This document shows positions 1 through 7,765 of a stretch of 12,268 nt of DNA, one piece after another (the first letter of the stretch is position 1; every line of letters starts with the position of its first letter). Source of the stretch: Thermoproteota archaeon. Its GTDB lineage: Archaea > Korarchaeota > Korarchaeia > Korarchaeales > Korarchaeaceae. A model generated the notes under the pieces. That model worked only from the letters and a program-made list of their open reading frames with translations, did no database searches and was not told the DNA's origin. The stretch lies in contig QMVU01000008.1 of assembly GCA_003661265.1 (NCBI GenBank), positions 1 through 12,268 on the forward strand, read 5' to 3'. The position numbers and the translations under genes were made by a program.

Positions 1-333
1 CCAGGTGGGATAGTCAGGTCCGGTTCTAAGGTGGGCTCCTTAAAGTACCCAAAGCTCGGGGCAACGACGAACCACCTCTTCTGCCCGGCGATAAGGGATA
101 AGGTCCCTGACACACTAGTTCCCCCTGATGTAAAATGCGTTTACGAGATAGTGATCAACGGATTAAGCGTAAAGGCTGTAGAGACTGCAATGGGAGCTGG
201 AATAATAGGAGCCTCGAAGGTGAAGGGTGTGAAGAAGATAACAGCAGCGAACTACGGAGGAAAGCTCGGACCATACAAGATGAACCTCTACGACGCCATA
301 GAAAAAGCTAAGGAGTTGGGTGATATCTCTTGA
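1..333 (+). CDS. ftr: Formylmethanofuran--tetrahydromethanopterin N-formyltransferase, C-terminal part
   Basis: Ftr transfers the formyl group from formylmethanofuran to N5 of tetrahydromethanopterin (H4MPT) in the cytoplasm, the second step of the methyl branch. Only the last 110 residues are present. The frame is open from base 1, and the GTG at 31 is internal, not a start. The visible part carries stretches I recognise from Ftr C-termini: GSKVGS near the left edge, then FCPAIRDKV, then VYEIVINGL, and a terminal NYGGKLG before the stop. Family members are close to 300 residues, so about two thirds lies to the left of the window. The TGA stop overlaps the TTG start of the next gene (TTGA), which points to translational coupling with formylmethanofuran dehydrogenase, the enzyme that makes Ftr's substrate. 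Identification is confident; completeness of the upstream part cannot be judged. Confidence 0.93.
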   Translation, partial: PGGIVRSGSKVGSLKYPKLGATTNHLFCPAIRDKVPDTLVPPDVKCVYEIVINGLSVKAVETAMGAGIIGASKVKGVKKITAANYGGKLGPYKMNLYDAIEKAKELGDIS

Positions 334-2072
334 AGTCGCTGAAGCTTACGCTGGTCACAGGAAGGACTGTGGAGCAGGGAGTTGAGGGAGAGCACGGGAA
401 ACTAAGAGATGAGTACGCTGAAAAAGTCGCTGTAATTGAGCTGGATTCAGAAGACTTGGGAAGACTTGGAGTAAGCGCGGGAAGCCCAGTTCTTGTAAAA
501 ACAGCACATGGAGAAGTCGTATTAAAGGCGATTGCAGCTAAAGGAAGACATCCTGGAATAGCCTTCGCTCCATACAGCCCATGGGTAAATGTAGTCATAG
601 ACTCCGAGACAGATGGTTCTGGAATGCCCACATACAAGGGAATTGAGGCGGAGATCTGTCCAACGGAAGAGAGGGTAGTGAGCTTGGAGGAACTTATTCG
701 GAAACACTATGGCCTGGAGGTAGATCTTTCAAAACTTGCTGGTCAGGAAGTTTCGGGAGGAGAGGGCGGAGAAGAGCAGCTCATTAAGGATGTGGTCTGC
801 CCCTTCTGTGGCTGTTTGTGTGACGACGTTGAAGTCCTTGTTAAAGGAGGAGTTATCGTAGAGGTAAGGAAAGCATGTGCCATAGGTTCAGCTAAGTTCT
901 TAGATCACAGGAAGGAGAGGGCACTTCATCCTCTAGTGAGGAAGGATGGGGAGTTCGTGAAGGTGAGCCTGGAGGAGGCAATCGAGGAGGCAGCTAAGAT
1001 ACTAGCTAACTCAAAGTATCCACTGCTTTATGGATGGAGTTCCACCTCTATAGAGGCAAATGAACTTGGTATAGAACTTGCTGAGCTCCTTGGAGGGGTA
1101 ATAGACAATACCACTTCAGTATGTCATGGTCCAACGGTTCTCGGGGTACAAGGAGTCGGAACAGTAAGAGCTACATTGGGTCAGATAAGGAACAGGGCAG
1201 ATCTCATAATTTACTGGGGAAGCAATCCACTGAACGCCCATCTTAGACATCTAATGAGGTACAGCGCCCTTGCAAGGGGGGTTTTCATTAAGGGAAGGAA
1301 GGATAGGAAGGTCGTCGTTGTGGACGTGAGGGAAACTCCCGCTGCTAAGATGGCAGATCTCTTCATCAGGGTAAAACCAGGCCAGGACTATGAGCTCATC
1401 TCCGCCTTAAGGATGGCTGTGAGGGAGCTTGATATCGAGGCAAAGGAGGTAGCTGGAGTTCCTGTGGAGAAGATATACGAGCTGGCAGAGATCATGAGGA
1501 CTGCCAAGTTCGGAGCGGTCTTCTTCGGAGTAGGCGTTACTATGAGTCCAGGAAAGGACGAAACGATAGAGAACATCATAAGGCTGGTTCAAGACCTTAA
1601 CGAGTGGACTAAGTTCGTCCTCTGCCCGATGAGAGGACACTTCAACGTTACTGGGGCATGTAACGTCAGCTTGTGGATGACAGGCTACGCCTTCGGCGTG
1701 GACTACATGAGGAAGTTCCCGAGACATGACCCAGCCATCTGGACGGTGACTGAGCTCCTGTCAAATGGAGATGTGGACGCTGCCCTTATCGTAGCCTCCG
1801 ACCCTCTGGCACATCTTCCTAAGGAAGCGGCTGAGAACCTAGCTAAGATACCGGTCGTAGTTGTAGATCCAAAATTCAACGTTACTGCCACGATAGCTCA
1901 GGTCTTCATACCTTCCTCGTTCGTCGGCATAGAAAAAGAGGGAAGTGCCTACAGGATGGATGGAGTATCGCTTAGAATGAAAAAAGTAGTAGATCCACCG
2001 GAGGGGGTGCTTAGCGACGAGGAAATCCTCTCCTTGCTTTTAGAAAAGGTAAGGGAGTTAAGAGGTGCCTGA
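330..2072 (+). CDS. fwdDB: Fused formylmethanofuran dehydrogenase subunits D and B (FwdD-FwdB)
   Basis: This is the redox half of formylmethanofuran dehydrogenase, which reduces CO2 to formate at a W- or Mo-bis-pyranopterin site. Residues 1 to about 127 match subunit D, the pterin-dinucleotide-binding beta-barrel domain (LVTGRTVEQG, GYxHPGIAFAPYSPW-like region, GMPTYKG). A Gly/Glu-rich linker around 128-153 follows. Residues 154-580 match subunit B: a [4Fe-4S] site CPFCGCLC (C157, C160, C164, with C183 as likely fourth ligand) and SVCHGP with C265 as the probable metal ligand, Cys rather than selenocysteine. Each half is close to the length of the stand-alone subunit (about 130 and 430 residues), so this looks like a clean fusion and not a truncation. 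The start is TTG at 330, with a GGTGAT-type ribosome site six bases upstream and overlap with the ftr stop. As far as I know, most methanogens have separate D and B genes. Confidence 0.92.
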   Translation: MKSLKLTLVTGRTVEQGVEGEHGKLRDEYAEKVAVIELDSEDLGRLGVSAGSPVLVKTAHGEVVLKAIAAKGRHPGIAFAPYSPWVNVVIDSETDGSGMPTYKGIEAEICPTEERVVSLEELIRKHYGLEVDLSKLAGQEVSGGEGGEEQLIKDVVCPFCGCLCDDVEVLVKGGVIVEVRKACAIGSAKFLDHRKERALHPLVRKDGEFVKVSLEEAIEEAAKILANSKYPLLYGWSSTSIEANELGIELAELLGGVIDNTTSVCHGPTVLGVQGVGTVRATLGQIRNRADLIIYWGSNPLNAHLRHLMRYSALARGVFIKGRKDRKVVVVDVRETPAAKMADLFIRVKPGQDYELISALRMAVRELDIEAKEVAGVPVEKIYELAEIMRTAKFGAVFFGVGVTMSPGKDETIENIIRLVQDLNEWTKFVLCPMRGHFNVTGACNVSLWMTGYAFGVDYMRKFPRHDPAIWTVTELLSNGDVDAALIVASDPLAHLPKEAAENLAKIPVVVVDPKFNVTATIAQVFIPSSFVGIEKEGSAYRMDGVSLRMKKVVDPPEGVLSDEEILSLLLEKVRELRGA

Positions 2073-2073
2073 T

Positions 2074-3774
2074 ATGGAGATCTTAATCAAGGGAGGTTAT
2101 GTTTTCGACCCGATAAATGGGGTAAAGGGAGAAAAACTGGACATCGGGGTTAAGGACGGAAAGATAGTTGAAGCAAGCAAGATAGATGAGAGAAGTGCGA
2201 AGGTAATCGACGCAAGCGGAAAGGTGGTTATGCCTGGAGGGGTAGACCTTCACTCTCACATTGCTGGAGCGAAAGTAAACGTTGGAAGGTTGTTGAGACC
2301 GGAGGATCATTACATAAGCTTCATTAAAGCCATTACTGGGGTTAAGAGGTCTGGCACTGGAAAAACCACGCCTACCGTTGCTCCAATTGGATATAAGTAC
2401 GCTAGAATGGGCTGGACTACTGTTATAGAGCCAGCCTCTCCCCCCTTGAAAACAAGGCACACCCACGAGGAGCTAAACGACATCCCAATTCTGGATAAGG
2501 CCTGCTTCCCGCTTGTTGATTCCAATTGGTTCGTCCTGGACTATCTAAGCAAAGGAGAAGTTGAGAAGTGTGCCGCTTTCATCGCTTGGTTGCTGGATGC
2601 CATAAAGGGATACGCCCTGAAGCTAGTTGATCCTGGCGTTGCTGAATTATGGAGCCTCGGCAAGGGTTATGGCCTGGACCTTGATGACGAGATCCCCAGC
2701 TTCGGCATAACTCCCAGAGAGATAATCACCGGGTTGTGTAAGGTAAACAGGATGTTGAAACTTCCGCATTCGATCCACGTTCATTGCAACAGGCTCGGCA
2801 TTCCAGGCAACTACACCACAACTCTGGAGACGATGAAGGCCCTTGAGGGAATGGGTGATGGCATTGTGATACACGTCACCCACGCACAGTTTAACTCATA
2901 CAAAGGAGACAACTGGCCAGCTTTGAGAAGTGGAGCTCCTGAGATAGCTGATTACGTGAATTCCCACGATCACGTGAGCGTAGATATAGGTCAGATAATG
3001 TTCGGGGGAGCGACTACGATGACAGCTGATGCTCCCTTTGAGTTCGCCCTCTTCCACATGACTCCGATAAAGAAGTGGGCAGGATCGGAAGTTGAAGTTG
3101 AATCTGCTTCCGGCATCGTTCCATTCAAGTACAAGAAGAGATCTGTTGTTAATGCGGTTCAATGGTGCATAGGCCTTGAGCTAGCTCTCCTGATAAAGGA
3201 TCCATGGAGGGTAATTCCGACTACAGACCATCCAAATGGAGGTCCCTTCACAAGGTATCCGAGGCTCATCTCATGGCTTATGAGTAAGAAGGCAAGGGAA
3301 GAGGTTTTTGAGAAAATAAACAAGACAGCAAAGAGGAGATCAGTTCTCCCAGACATAGATAGGGAGTACTCGCTTTATGAGATAGCTATCGTTACTAGGG
3401 CAGCTCCTGCAAAGTTACTTGGCCTAGAGGAAAGGAAAGGTCACTTGGGAGAGGGAGCTGATGCCGACATAGCCATATACGATTTAGACCCAGCTGAGGG
3501 CGCGAAAGATCCCGAAAAGATAGTCAAGGCCTTCAAATACGCTTATTGTACAATAAAGGACGGAGAAATTGTTGTCATGAACGGAAAAATCGCCAAGACG
3601 ACCTATGGAAGGACCTTCTACGTGAAGAGCAAGGCGCTTGGAGAGGACCTCATGAAGGAAGTGGAGGAGGAGGTTAAGCAGAGGTTCAAGGAGTGGTATA
3701 CAATCCAGTTCTCCAACTACATCATAGATGAGAGCGAGATAAGATATCCTGAGCCTATTGTTGTTGGAGGTTGA
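2074..3774 (+). CDS. fwdA: Formylmethanofuran dehydrogenase subunit A (amidohydrolase)
   Basis: FwdA condenses the formate made at the FwdB site with methanofuran, using a dinuclear zinc centre of the amidohydrolase superfamily. In M. wolfeii the formate reaches it through an internal tunnel. Counted from ATG 2074 the protein has 566 residues, the usual family length. Metal-site motifs are in place: HSH at 60-62, the lysine expected to be carboxylated at 183 (ALKLVDPG), histidines in SIHVHC (235, 237) and VIHVTH (267, 270), and the catalytic Asp in TTDHP (D385). ATG 2074 is preferred over the in-frame GTG at 2065. It has a GAGGTG site six bases upstream and gives the family-typical beginning MEILIKGG. 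It lies one base after the fwdDB stop, so it is part of the same transcript. Confidence 0.95.
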   Translation: MEILIKGGYVFDPINGVKGEKLDIGVKDGKIVEASKIDERSAKVIDASGKVVMPGGVDLHSHIAGAKVNVGRLLRPEDHYISFIKAITGVKRSGTGKTTPTVAPIGYKYARMGWTTVIEPASPPLKTRHTHEELNDIPILDKACFPLVDSNWFVLDYLSKGEVEKCAAFIAWLLDAIKGYALKLVDPGVAELWSLGKGYGLDLDDEIPSFGITPREIITGLCKVNRMLKLPHSIHVHCNRLGIPGNYTTTLETMKALEGMGDGIVIHVTHAQFNSYKGDNWPALRSGAPEIADYVNSHDHVSVDIGQIMFGGATTMTADAPFEFALFHMTPIKKWAGSEVEVESASGIVPFKYKKRSVVNAVQWCIGLELALLIKDPWRVIPTTDHPNGGPFTRYPRLISWLMSKKAREEVFEKINKTAKRRSVLPDIDREYSLYEIAIVTRAAPAKLLGLEERKGHLGEGADADIAIYDLDPAEGAKDPEKIVKAFKYAYCTIKDGEIVVMNGKIAKTTYGRTFYVKSKALGEDLMKEVEEEVKQRFKEWYTIQFSNYIIDESEIRYPEPIVVGG

Positions 3775-3779
3775 TCGTT

Positions 3780-4622
3780 ATGCCGGTTGTCCTCAAGCCT
3801 AAGGAGTCTTTCAAGGTTTTGGTCGATGCCAAGTGCATAGCCCCGGATGAGTTTGCTGGTAAGAGCCTAGATGAAATAGGCTCCCTAGAAGTCTATGAAG
3901 GAGGCTTCATAAGGAAGCTGGGCGACCTCTTCGAAATACAGGGCAGTCCAGCGAGTAGCGTTGAGGAGACGCAAATAGTGATAGAGGGGGATGTTTGGAA
4001 GGTCTGCAGGATAGGGGAGAAGATGAGTGGAGGTTCAATAATCATAAACGGGTCTGCTGGCCACTACTTAGGAAGGTGGATGAGGGGAGGTACCATTGAG
4101 GTAAAGGGAAACGTTAGATCTTGGCTTGGAGCTGAGATGGAAGGAGGTACCATTGAGGTGTTTGGAAACGCTGGCTCATTTGTCGGGGGAAGACTTAGAG
4201 GGAAGGTCGGAAAGAAAGGGATGAAGAACGGATACATAATAATTCATGGATCTGCTGGAGCTCGTGTAGGCCACGGGATGGTAAAAGGAACCATAATTAT
4301 AGATGGGGACTCAGGGCCCTTCCCTGGCTCAGAAATGATGGGAGGAAAGATCCTCATAAGAGGGAACTGTGAAGGAAAGGCTGGAGCGCACATGTCAGGA
4401 GGCTCAATAGTAATCTGCGGAAAGTTGCCCAGCGTCCTTCCAGGCTTTTACATAGATGACGTGGTTCCAAAGGCTAAGGTCAAGAAGGAGAAGATAGAGG
4501 GACCCTTCTACCTCTTTGTTGGGGACGCCCTCGCCTCCCTAGGTTGTGGGGGGAGGCTCTACATTCACAAGCCCTCCAATCCTCACCTGAAGTTTTATGA
4601 GGAGTTGTTGGAGGTGGAGTAG
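3780..4622 (+). CDS. fwdC: Formylmethanofuran dehydrogenase subunit C
   Basis: This structural subunit of the Fwd/Fmd complex is related to the C-terminal GXGXG domain of glutamate synthase. The 280-residue protein is built mainly of a right-handed beta-helix of tandem GXXGXXXG-type repeats. At least six turns are visible between about residues 90 and 215 (GSAGHYLG, GNVRSWLG, GNAGSFVG, GSAGARVG, GDSGPFPG, GNCEGKAG), each followed by an M/L-x-GG turn. In the known complex FwdC packs against FwdA and helps scaffold assembly. ATG 3780 is chosen because GGAGG at 3766-3770 lies nine bases upstream. The in-frame TTG at 3771 would abut that site with no spacing. The gene starts five bases after fwdA and its stop touches the mch start. 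No anomaly is visible. Confidence 0.93.
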   Translation: MPVVLKPKESFKVLVDAKCIAPDEFAGKSLDEIGSLEVYEGGFIRKLGDLFEIQGSPASSVEETQIVIEGDVWKVCRIGEKMSGGSIIINGSAGHYLGRWMRGGTIEVKGNVRSWLGAEMEGGTIEVFGNAGSFVGGRLRGKVGKKGMKNGYIIIHGSAGARVGHGMVKGTIIIDGDSGPFPGSEMMGGKILIRGNCEGKAGAHMSGGSIVICGKLPSVLPGFYIDDVVPKAKVKKEKIEGPFYLFVGDALASLGCGGRLYIHKPSNPHLKFYEELLEVE

Positions 4623-5582
4623 ATGTCTGGTATAAGCGTAAATAAGCAGACCATGAGGATAGTAGATGAGCTGTTAAGCGACCCTGAGTATTATCGGATA
4701 GCTGTGGAGCAACTACCATGCGGAGCTACGGTCATTGACACAGGTCTTAAGGTTGAAGGAGGCCTGATAACTGGCCTTAAGCTCACTGAGATAGCCATGG
4801 GAGGTCTAGGAAAAGCCACTTTATCGTTAAAGGATTATGGAGGGATAACCCTTCCAACAATCTTCGTCAGCACAGACTACCCTGCTATCTCCTTGCTAGG
4901 TTCCCAGCTGGCAGGATGGGGTGTTAAAGCGGAAAACTTCTTCTGCATGGCATCCGGACCAGCTAGAGCCCTAGCTCTTAAGCCAAAGAAGGTTTACGAG
5001 AAGATAGAGTACAGGGACGAGAGCGACGTAGCCATCTTAATCTTAGAGACTAACAAGATGCCAGGAGATGAAGTGGCAAAGTACGTAGCCGAGAAGTGCG
5101 GTGTCAAGGCTGAGGATGTATACCTAGTACTGACGACTACGAACTCAACTGCTGGCTCAGTCCAAGTATCTGGGAGGATAGCTGAAGTAGGGATGTACAG
5201 GCTCGACTATCTTGGGTTCGACCCCAAGAAAGTCATCTTCGGCACGGGATCTGCTCCAGTAATGCCAATTCACCCAGATGAGAGGGTAACCCTAGCTAGG
5301 GAGGAGGATGCCCTAATATATGGAGGAGCAACAGCTTACATGGTTGATTTCGACGACGATTCCAAGCTAAAGGAGTTCGTGGAGAAAGCCCCCGCCTCAA
5401 CCTCCGCTTATTATGGGAAGACCTCCTACGAGACCCTGAAGGAAGTTGACTTCGACTGGTCTAAGCTGGATCCTGCCTTCTTCGCTCCCGGCTCCATATG
5501 TGTTTTCAATAGGAAGACCGGCAGTTATTTTGCTTCTGGCAAGACGGATTATGATATGCTTAAGAAGTCGTTGATGACCTGA
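4623..5582 (+). CDS. mch: Methenyltetrahydromethanopterin cyclohydrolase
   Basis: Mch reversibly converts formyl-H4MPT and a proton to methenyl-H4MPT and water, the third step of the methyl branch, in the cytoplasm. The 319-residue length is normal for the family (about 315-325). Conserved stretches I recognise include GxTVIDTG near residue 37, TDYPAISLLGSQLAGW near 95-105, FFCMASGPARALALKP around 110-125, ISGR-type VSGRIAEVG and a late YGGATAYM. ATG 4623 directly follows the fwdC TAG and has a strong GGAGGTGG site at 4610-4617. Its place after the Fwd genes and ftr gives a gene set for three consecutive steps from CO2 to methenyl-H4MPT. The methylene-H4MPT dehydrogenase and reductase (mtd, mer) expected next in the pathway are not in the window. 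Confidence 0.95.
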   Translation: MSGISVNKQTMRIVDELLSDPEYYRIAVEQLPCGATVIDTGLKVEGGLITGLKLTEIAMGGLGKATLSLKDYGGITLPTIFVSTDYPAISLLGSQLAGWGVKAENFFCMASGPARALALKPKKVYEKIEYRDESDVAILILETNKMPGDEVAKYVAEKCGVKAEDVYLVLTTTNSTAGSVQVSGRIAEVGMYRLDYLGFDPKKVIFGTGSAPVMPIHPDERVTLAREEDALIYGGATAYMVDFDDDSKLKEFVEKAPASTSAYYGKTSYETLKEVDFDWSKLDPAFFAPGSICVFNRKTGSYFASGKTDYDMLKKSLMT

Positions 5583-5602
5583 GATCATGAGAGTGTAACA
5601 AC

Positions 5603-6691
5603 ATGACCCTAGGCTCTAGTAGGGTTAAGTCTTGCTTCAGGGACAGAGACTACCTAATGGACGAGGAGGGAATGTTCTTCTGCGTCATCGGGAATGTACA
5701 TCCACCTGACAGGGTTATCTCCTACCTGAAGTATGTTCCTGAGCGAATAAGCGAAAGCACCAAGTGGAAGAAGGGAGACATAGGGTATAACAGGATATTG
5801 CCCTACTACAGCACTGTTGGAGTTCTGTCTACCCAGGAATATCTGAGCAGGAGGAAACCTGAGTACCTCTACAGAGATCCTTTTATGAACATCTTAATCA
5901 CGGCTGTGCCCATAAAGAGCATAAAAGTTCACTTTTTGCCTGAGGAGAGGGTAAGGCAAATGTTTTCATCCGAGAGACGTGATCCCTTAGAGGAAGAAAC
6001 CGTAGAACTCATCTCAATCCTTTCAAAGGAATGCAGAATTCCAAAAGAGAGTTTCGGGGTTACAGGTTCTCTTCTCATCGGAATACACGATCCTGGATTC
6101 TCTGACATAGACTTGATAATTTACGGCAGGGAGAACTCTTCAAAACTTATGAAGGAACTGCCACGCATTTATGAAAGCTATGAGGAGCTTGAGACGCTGA
6201 GTGGAGAAATCCTTCAAAGAAGAATAGAGGAGGTAAGCAGGATATACTTCCTCGAGCCTAAGGTAGCGGCAAAGCTTTGCAGGAGAAAGAAAGATAGAGG
6301 GCTGTTTAGAGGAAGACAGTTCTCGATCCATCCTGTGAAGACAGAAGAGGAGGTAGAGGAGAAGTACGGGCTTAGAAAATACGAATTCATGGGAATGATC
6401 ACGATATGCGGTACGGTAGAGAACTGCAGGGATTCCATCTTCATGCCATCCAAGTACTCGGTAAAAGACGTTAGAACTCTCGAAGGGAAGGCTCGTCCTG
6501 AGATAAAAGAGGTTGTCAGTTACGAAGGACTCTACTCTGGAATAGCGGAAGAGGGAGAGGAAATCGTAGCTAGGGGGAAGCTTGAGCTCGTCGAAAACAT
6601 TGAGGAAGGATCTACTTTCTTTAGAGTACTCGTAGGATCCTTTGAGGCTAGAGGAAGGGACTTCATCCTGCCGAAAAGCTGGCTAAGATAG
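5603..6691 (+). CDS. Predicted archaeal nucleotidyltransferase, pol-beta superfamily (copy 1)
   Basis: The 362-residue protein has unknown substrate. The core motif of pol-beta-type nucleotidyltransferases is visible at residues 152-175: GVTGSLLIG (GS at 155-156), then SDIDL (D168, D170) and YG. The N-terminal block GNVHPPDRVISYLKYVP and a C-terminal block (SIFMPSKY...EVVSYEG...ARGKLE, about 278-328) recur in the neighbouring paralog. The layout resembles archaeal predicted nucleotidyltransferases I associate, from memory, with COG1665. A third catalytic carboxylate is not obvious: where one is expected, near 240, the sequence reads QFSIHPV. ATG 5603 is 20 bases after mch, with only a weak ribosome site. 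No other in-frame start lies before M19, and starting there would remove the conserved RDRDYL block, so the longer form is kept. Probable read-through from the fwd-mch operon. Its 3' end overlaps copy 2 by 9 bp. Confidence 0.8.
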   Translation: MTLGSSRVKSCFRDRDYLMDEEGMFFCVIGNVHPPDRVISYLKYVPERISESTKWKKGDIGYNRILPYYSTVGVLSTQEYLSRRKPEYLYRDPFMNILITAVPIKSIKVHFLPEERVRQMFSSERRDPLEEETVELISILSKECRIPKESFGVTGSLLIGIHDPGFSDIDLIIYGRENSSKLMKELPRIYESYEELETLSGEILQRRIEEVSRIYFLEPKVAAKLCRRKKDRGLFRGRQFSIHPVKTEEEVEEKYGLRKYEFMGMITICGTVENCRDSIFMPSKYSVKDVRTLEGKARPEIKEVVSYEGLYSGIAEEGEEIVARGKLELVENIEEGSTFFRVLVGSFEARGRDFILPKSWLR

Positions 6692-7681
6692 CCTTACCAT
6701 GAAGTGTGTCCTCTTTCCCCCAACTAGAACCCTCAAGAACTCTTCTTCTCTTGTTATGACCTTCTCCAACTTCCCCCTTGCCCTTATTATGGATCCCTCC
6801 TTGGCGATGTCACAGAACCTAGATCTGTAAGAGCAAACCTCCCTTATCTCGCCTGGAGTGCTCCCGATGACAACCTTAACATCCTTCAGGACGTAGCGGC
6901 AGGGGGTGAAGATTGACTCCCTTGCGTCAACTACTTTTCCTTCTATTTCCACCTCTCCCATGTTTTTGAACCTGATCTTCCCGTACTCCTCTTCTATTTC
7001 TTCAGGATTCTTGAGAAATCTTATGGAGTATAGAATTCCCTCGAAAATCCCTTCCATTACTCTCCCCTCCATCGACCTAAGGAAGGCCTCAGGGTCAAGA
7101 AGGGTGTCCCTCAACTTACTCCTATACAAATCCTGAAGCTCTCCTCTGTTCAGACTTCTGATCCTCCCTGATTGCTTGTGCAGTTCCATTAAGGTTTCAT
7201 GTACTCTGTAGCAGTTATCAGAACCATAAACTATTGGATCTATGTCGGATTTCGTTGTGTGAAGATCTACGAGTATAGATCCAGAAACCCCAAAACATCT
7301 TGTTGTAACGTTTGACAGGGACGAAATCTCCTCTACAAACTCTCTAACCTTTAGCTTAAGGGCATCTACGCTACTTGAATGAAGAATCTCCTGCACCTTT
7401 CTCTTTGGATCGTAAAACCTTATTATCTCATCTTTAGGAACCTCACAAACTTCCTCATCGAACACCGGATCCATAACTAAGTAATGAGGGTAATTCTTCC
7501 TGAGAAACTCCATTTTCTCAGCAAGCGATTGGATTTTCCTGTATCTTCTAGATTCCCTCCTTCTATCACCCTTAGGGTCGGGCACATACCTAACAAATGC
7601 CACAACAGAGTCCTTAGGGTGGAGATTTCCTTTTACATCGAAGATAACTCCATCTAAGTTCTCTAGGAAGTCTCCTTCCAT
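6683..7681 (-). CDS. Predicted archaeal nucleotidyltransferase, pol-beta superfamily (copy 2, inverted paralog)
   Basis: This 332-residue paralog of the preceding gene runs in the opposite direction. Shared blocks are GNLHPKDSVVAFVRYVP near residue 18, FGVSGSILVDLH...SDIDPIVYG at 130-153, SIFTPCRYVLKDV near 256, and EVCSY...ARGKLEKV...RVLVG near the end. The active-site region has diverged: the Gly of the usual GSxxxG is Asp here (GSILVD), and SDID is followed by Pro. The segment equivalent to a third acidic strand reads LYSIRFL, without a carboxylate. An upstream ATG at 7765 would add 28 residues. I reject it because ATG 7681 has a strong AAAGGAG site six bases upstream and aligns with copy 1, and because the extra stretch crosses AT-rich promoter-like sequence. 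The gene ends inside the 3' end of copy 1 and is divergent from cooC. Function unknown. Confidence 0.8.
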   Translation of the reverse strand: MEGDFLENLDGVIFDVKGNLHPKDSVVAFVRYVPDPKGDRRRESRRYRKIQSLAEKMEFLRKNYPHYLVMDPVFDEEVCEVPKDEIIRFYDPKRKVQEILHSSSVDALKLKVREFVEEISSLSNVTTRCFGVSGSILVDLHTTKSDIDPIVYGSDNCYRVHETLMELHKQSGRIRSLNRGELQDLYRSKLRDTLLDPEAFLRSMEGRVMEGIFEGILYSIRFLKNPEEIEEEYGKIRFKNMGEVEIEGKVVDARESIFTPCRYVLKDVKVVIGSTPGEIREVCSYRSRFCDIAKEGSIIRARGKLEKVITREEEFLRVLVGGKRTHFMVRLS

Positions 7682-7726
7682 CCAGTGCTCCTTTCTATGT
7701 TCCATCCTGTGGAAGTGTCTTAAGGG

Positions 7727-7747
7727 GATTAAAACTAAACTAAATAT
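7727..7747 (-). promoter_or_regulatory. Candidate promoter for the copy 2 nucleotidyltransferase
   Basis: Read on the minus strand, an AT-rich stretch contains ATATTTA (7747-7741) and TTTTAATC (7734-7727). Either could be an archaeal TATA box. Transcription starting about 26 bases beyond the box centre would give a leader of roughly 25-37 bases, enough to hold the AAAGGAG ribosome site before ATG 7681. Inferred from spacing only. Confidence 0.35.
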
Positions 7748-7765
7748 GCTCTGCTTCAACGTCAT

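Noticed and set aside
308..637. Minus-strand open frame of 109 codons opposite fwdDB
   Set aside because: It is antisense to the conserved FwdD domain, with Ser/Pro/Thr-rich low-complexity translation and no similarity I recognise.
2083..2466. Minus-strand open frame of 127 codons opposite fwdA
   Set aside because: It is a shadow of fwdA, which has all its metal ligands in the other strand's frame.
7682..7765. N-terminal extension of the minus-strand nucleotidyltransferase from ATG 7765, hydrophobic start resembling a signal segment
   Set aside because: There is a much better ribosome site at ATG 7681, the extension has no counterpart in the paralog, and it covers the promoter-like region. 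The SIFSLVLIPL stretch is too short for a membrane segment.
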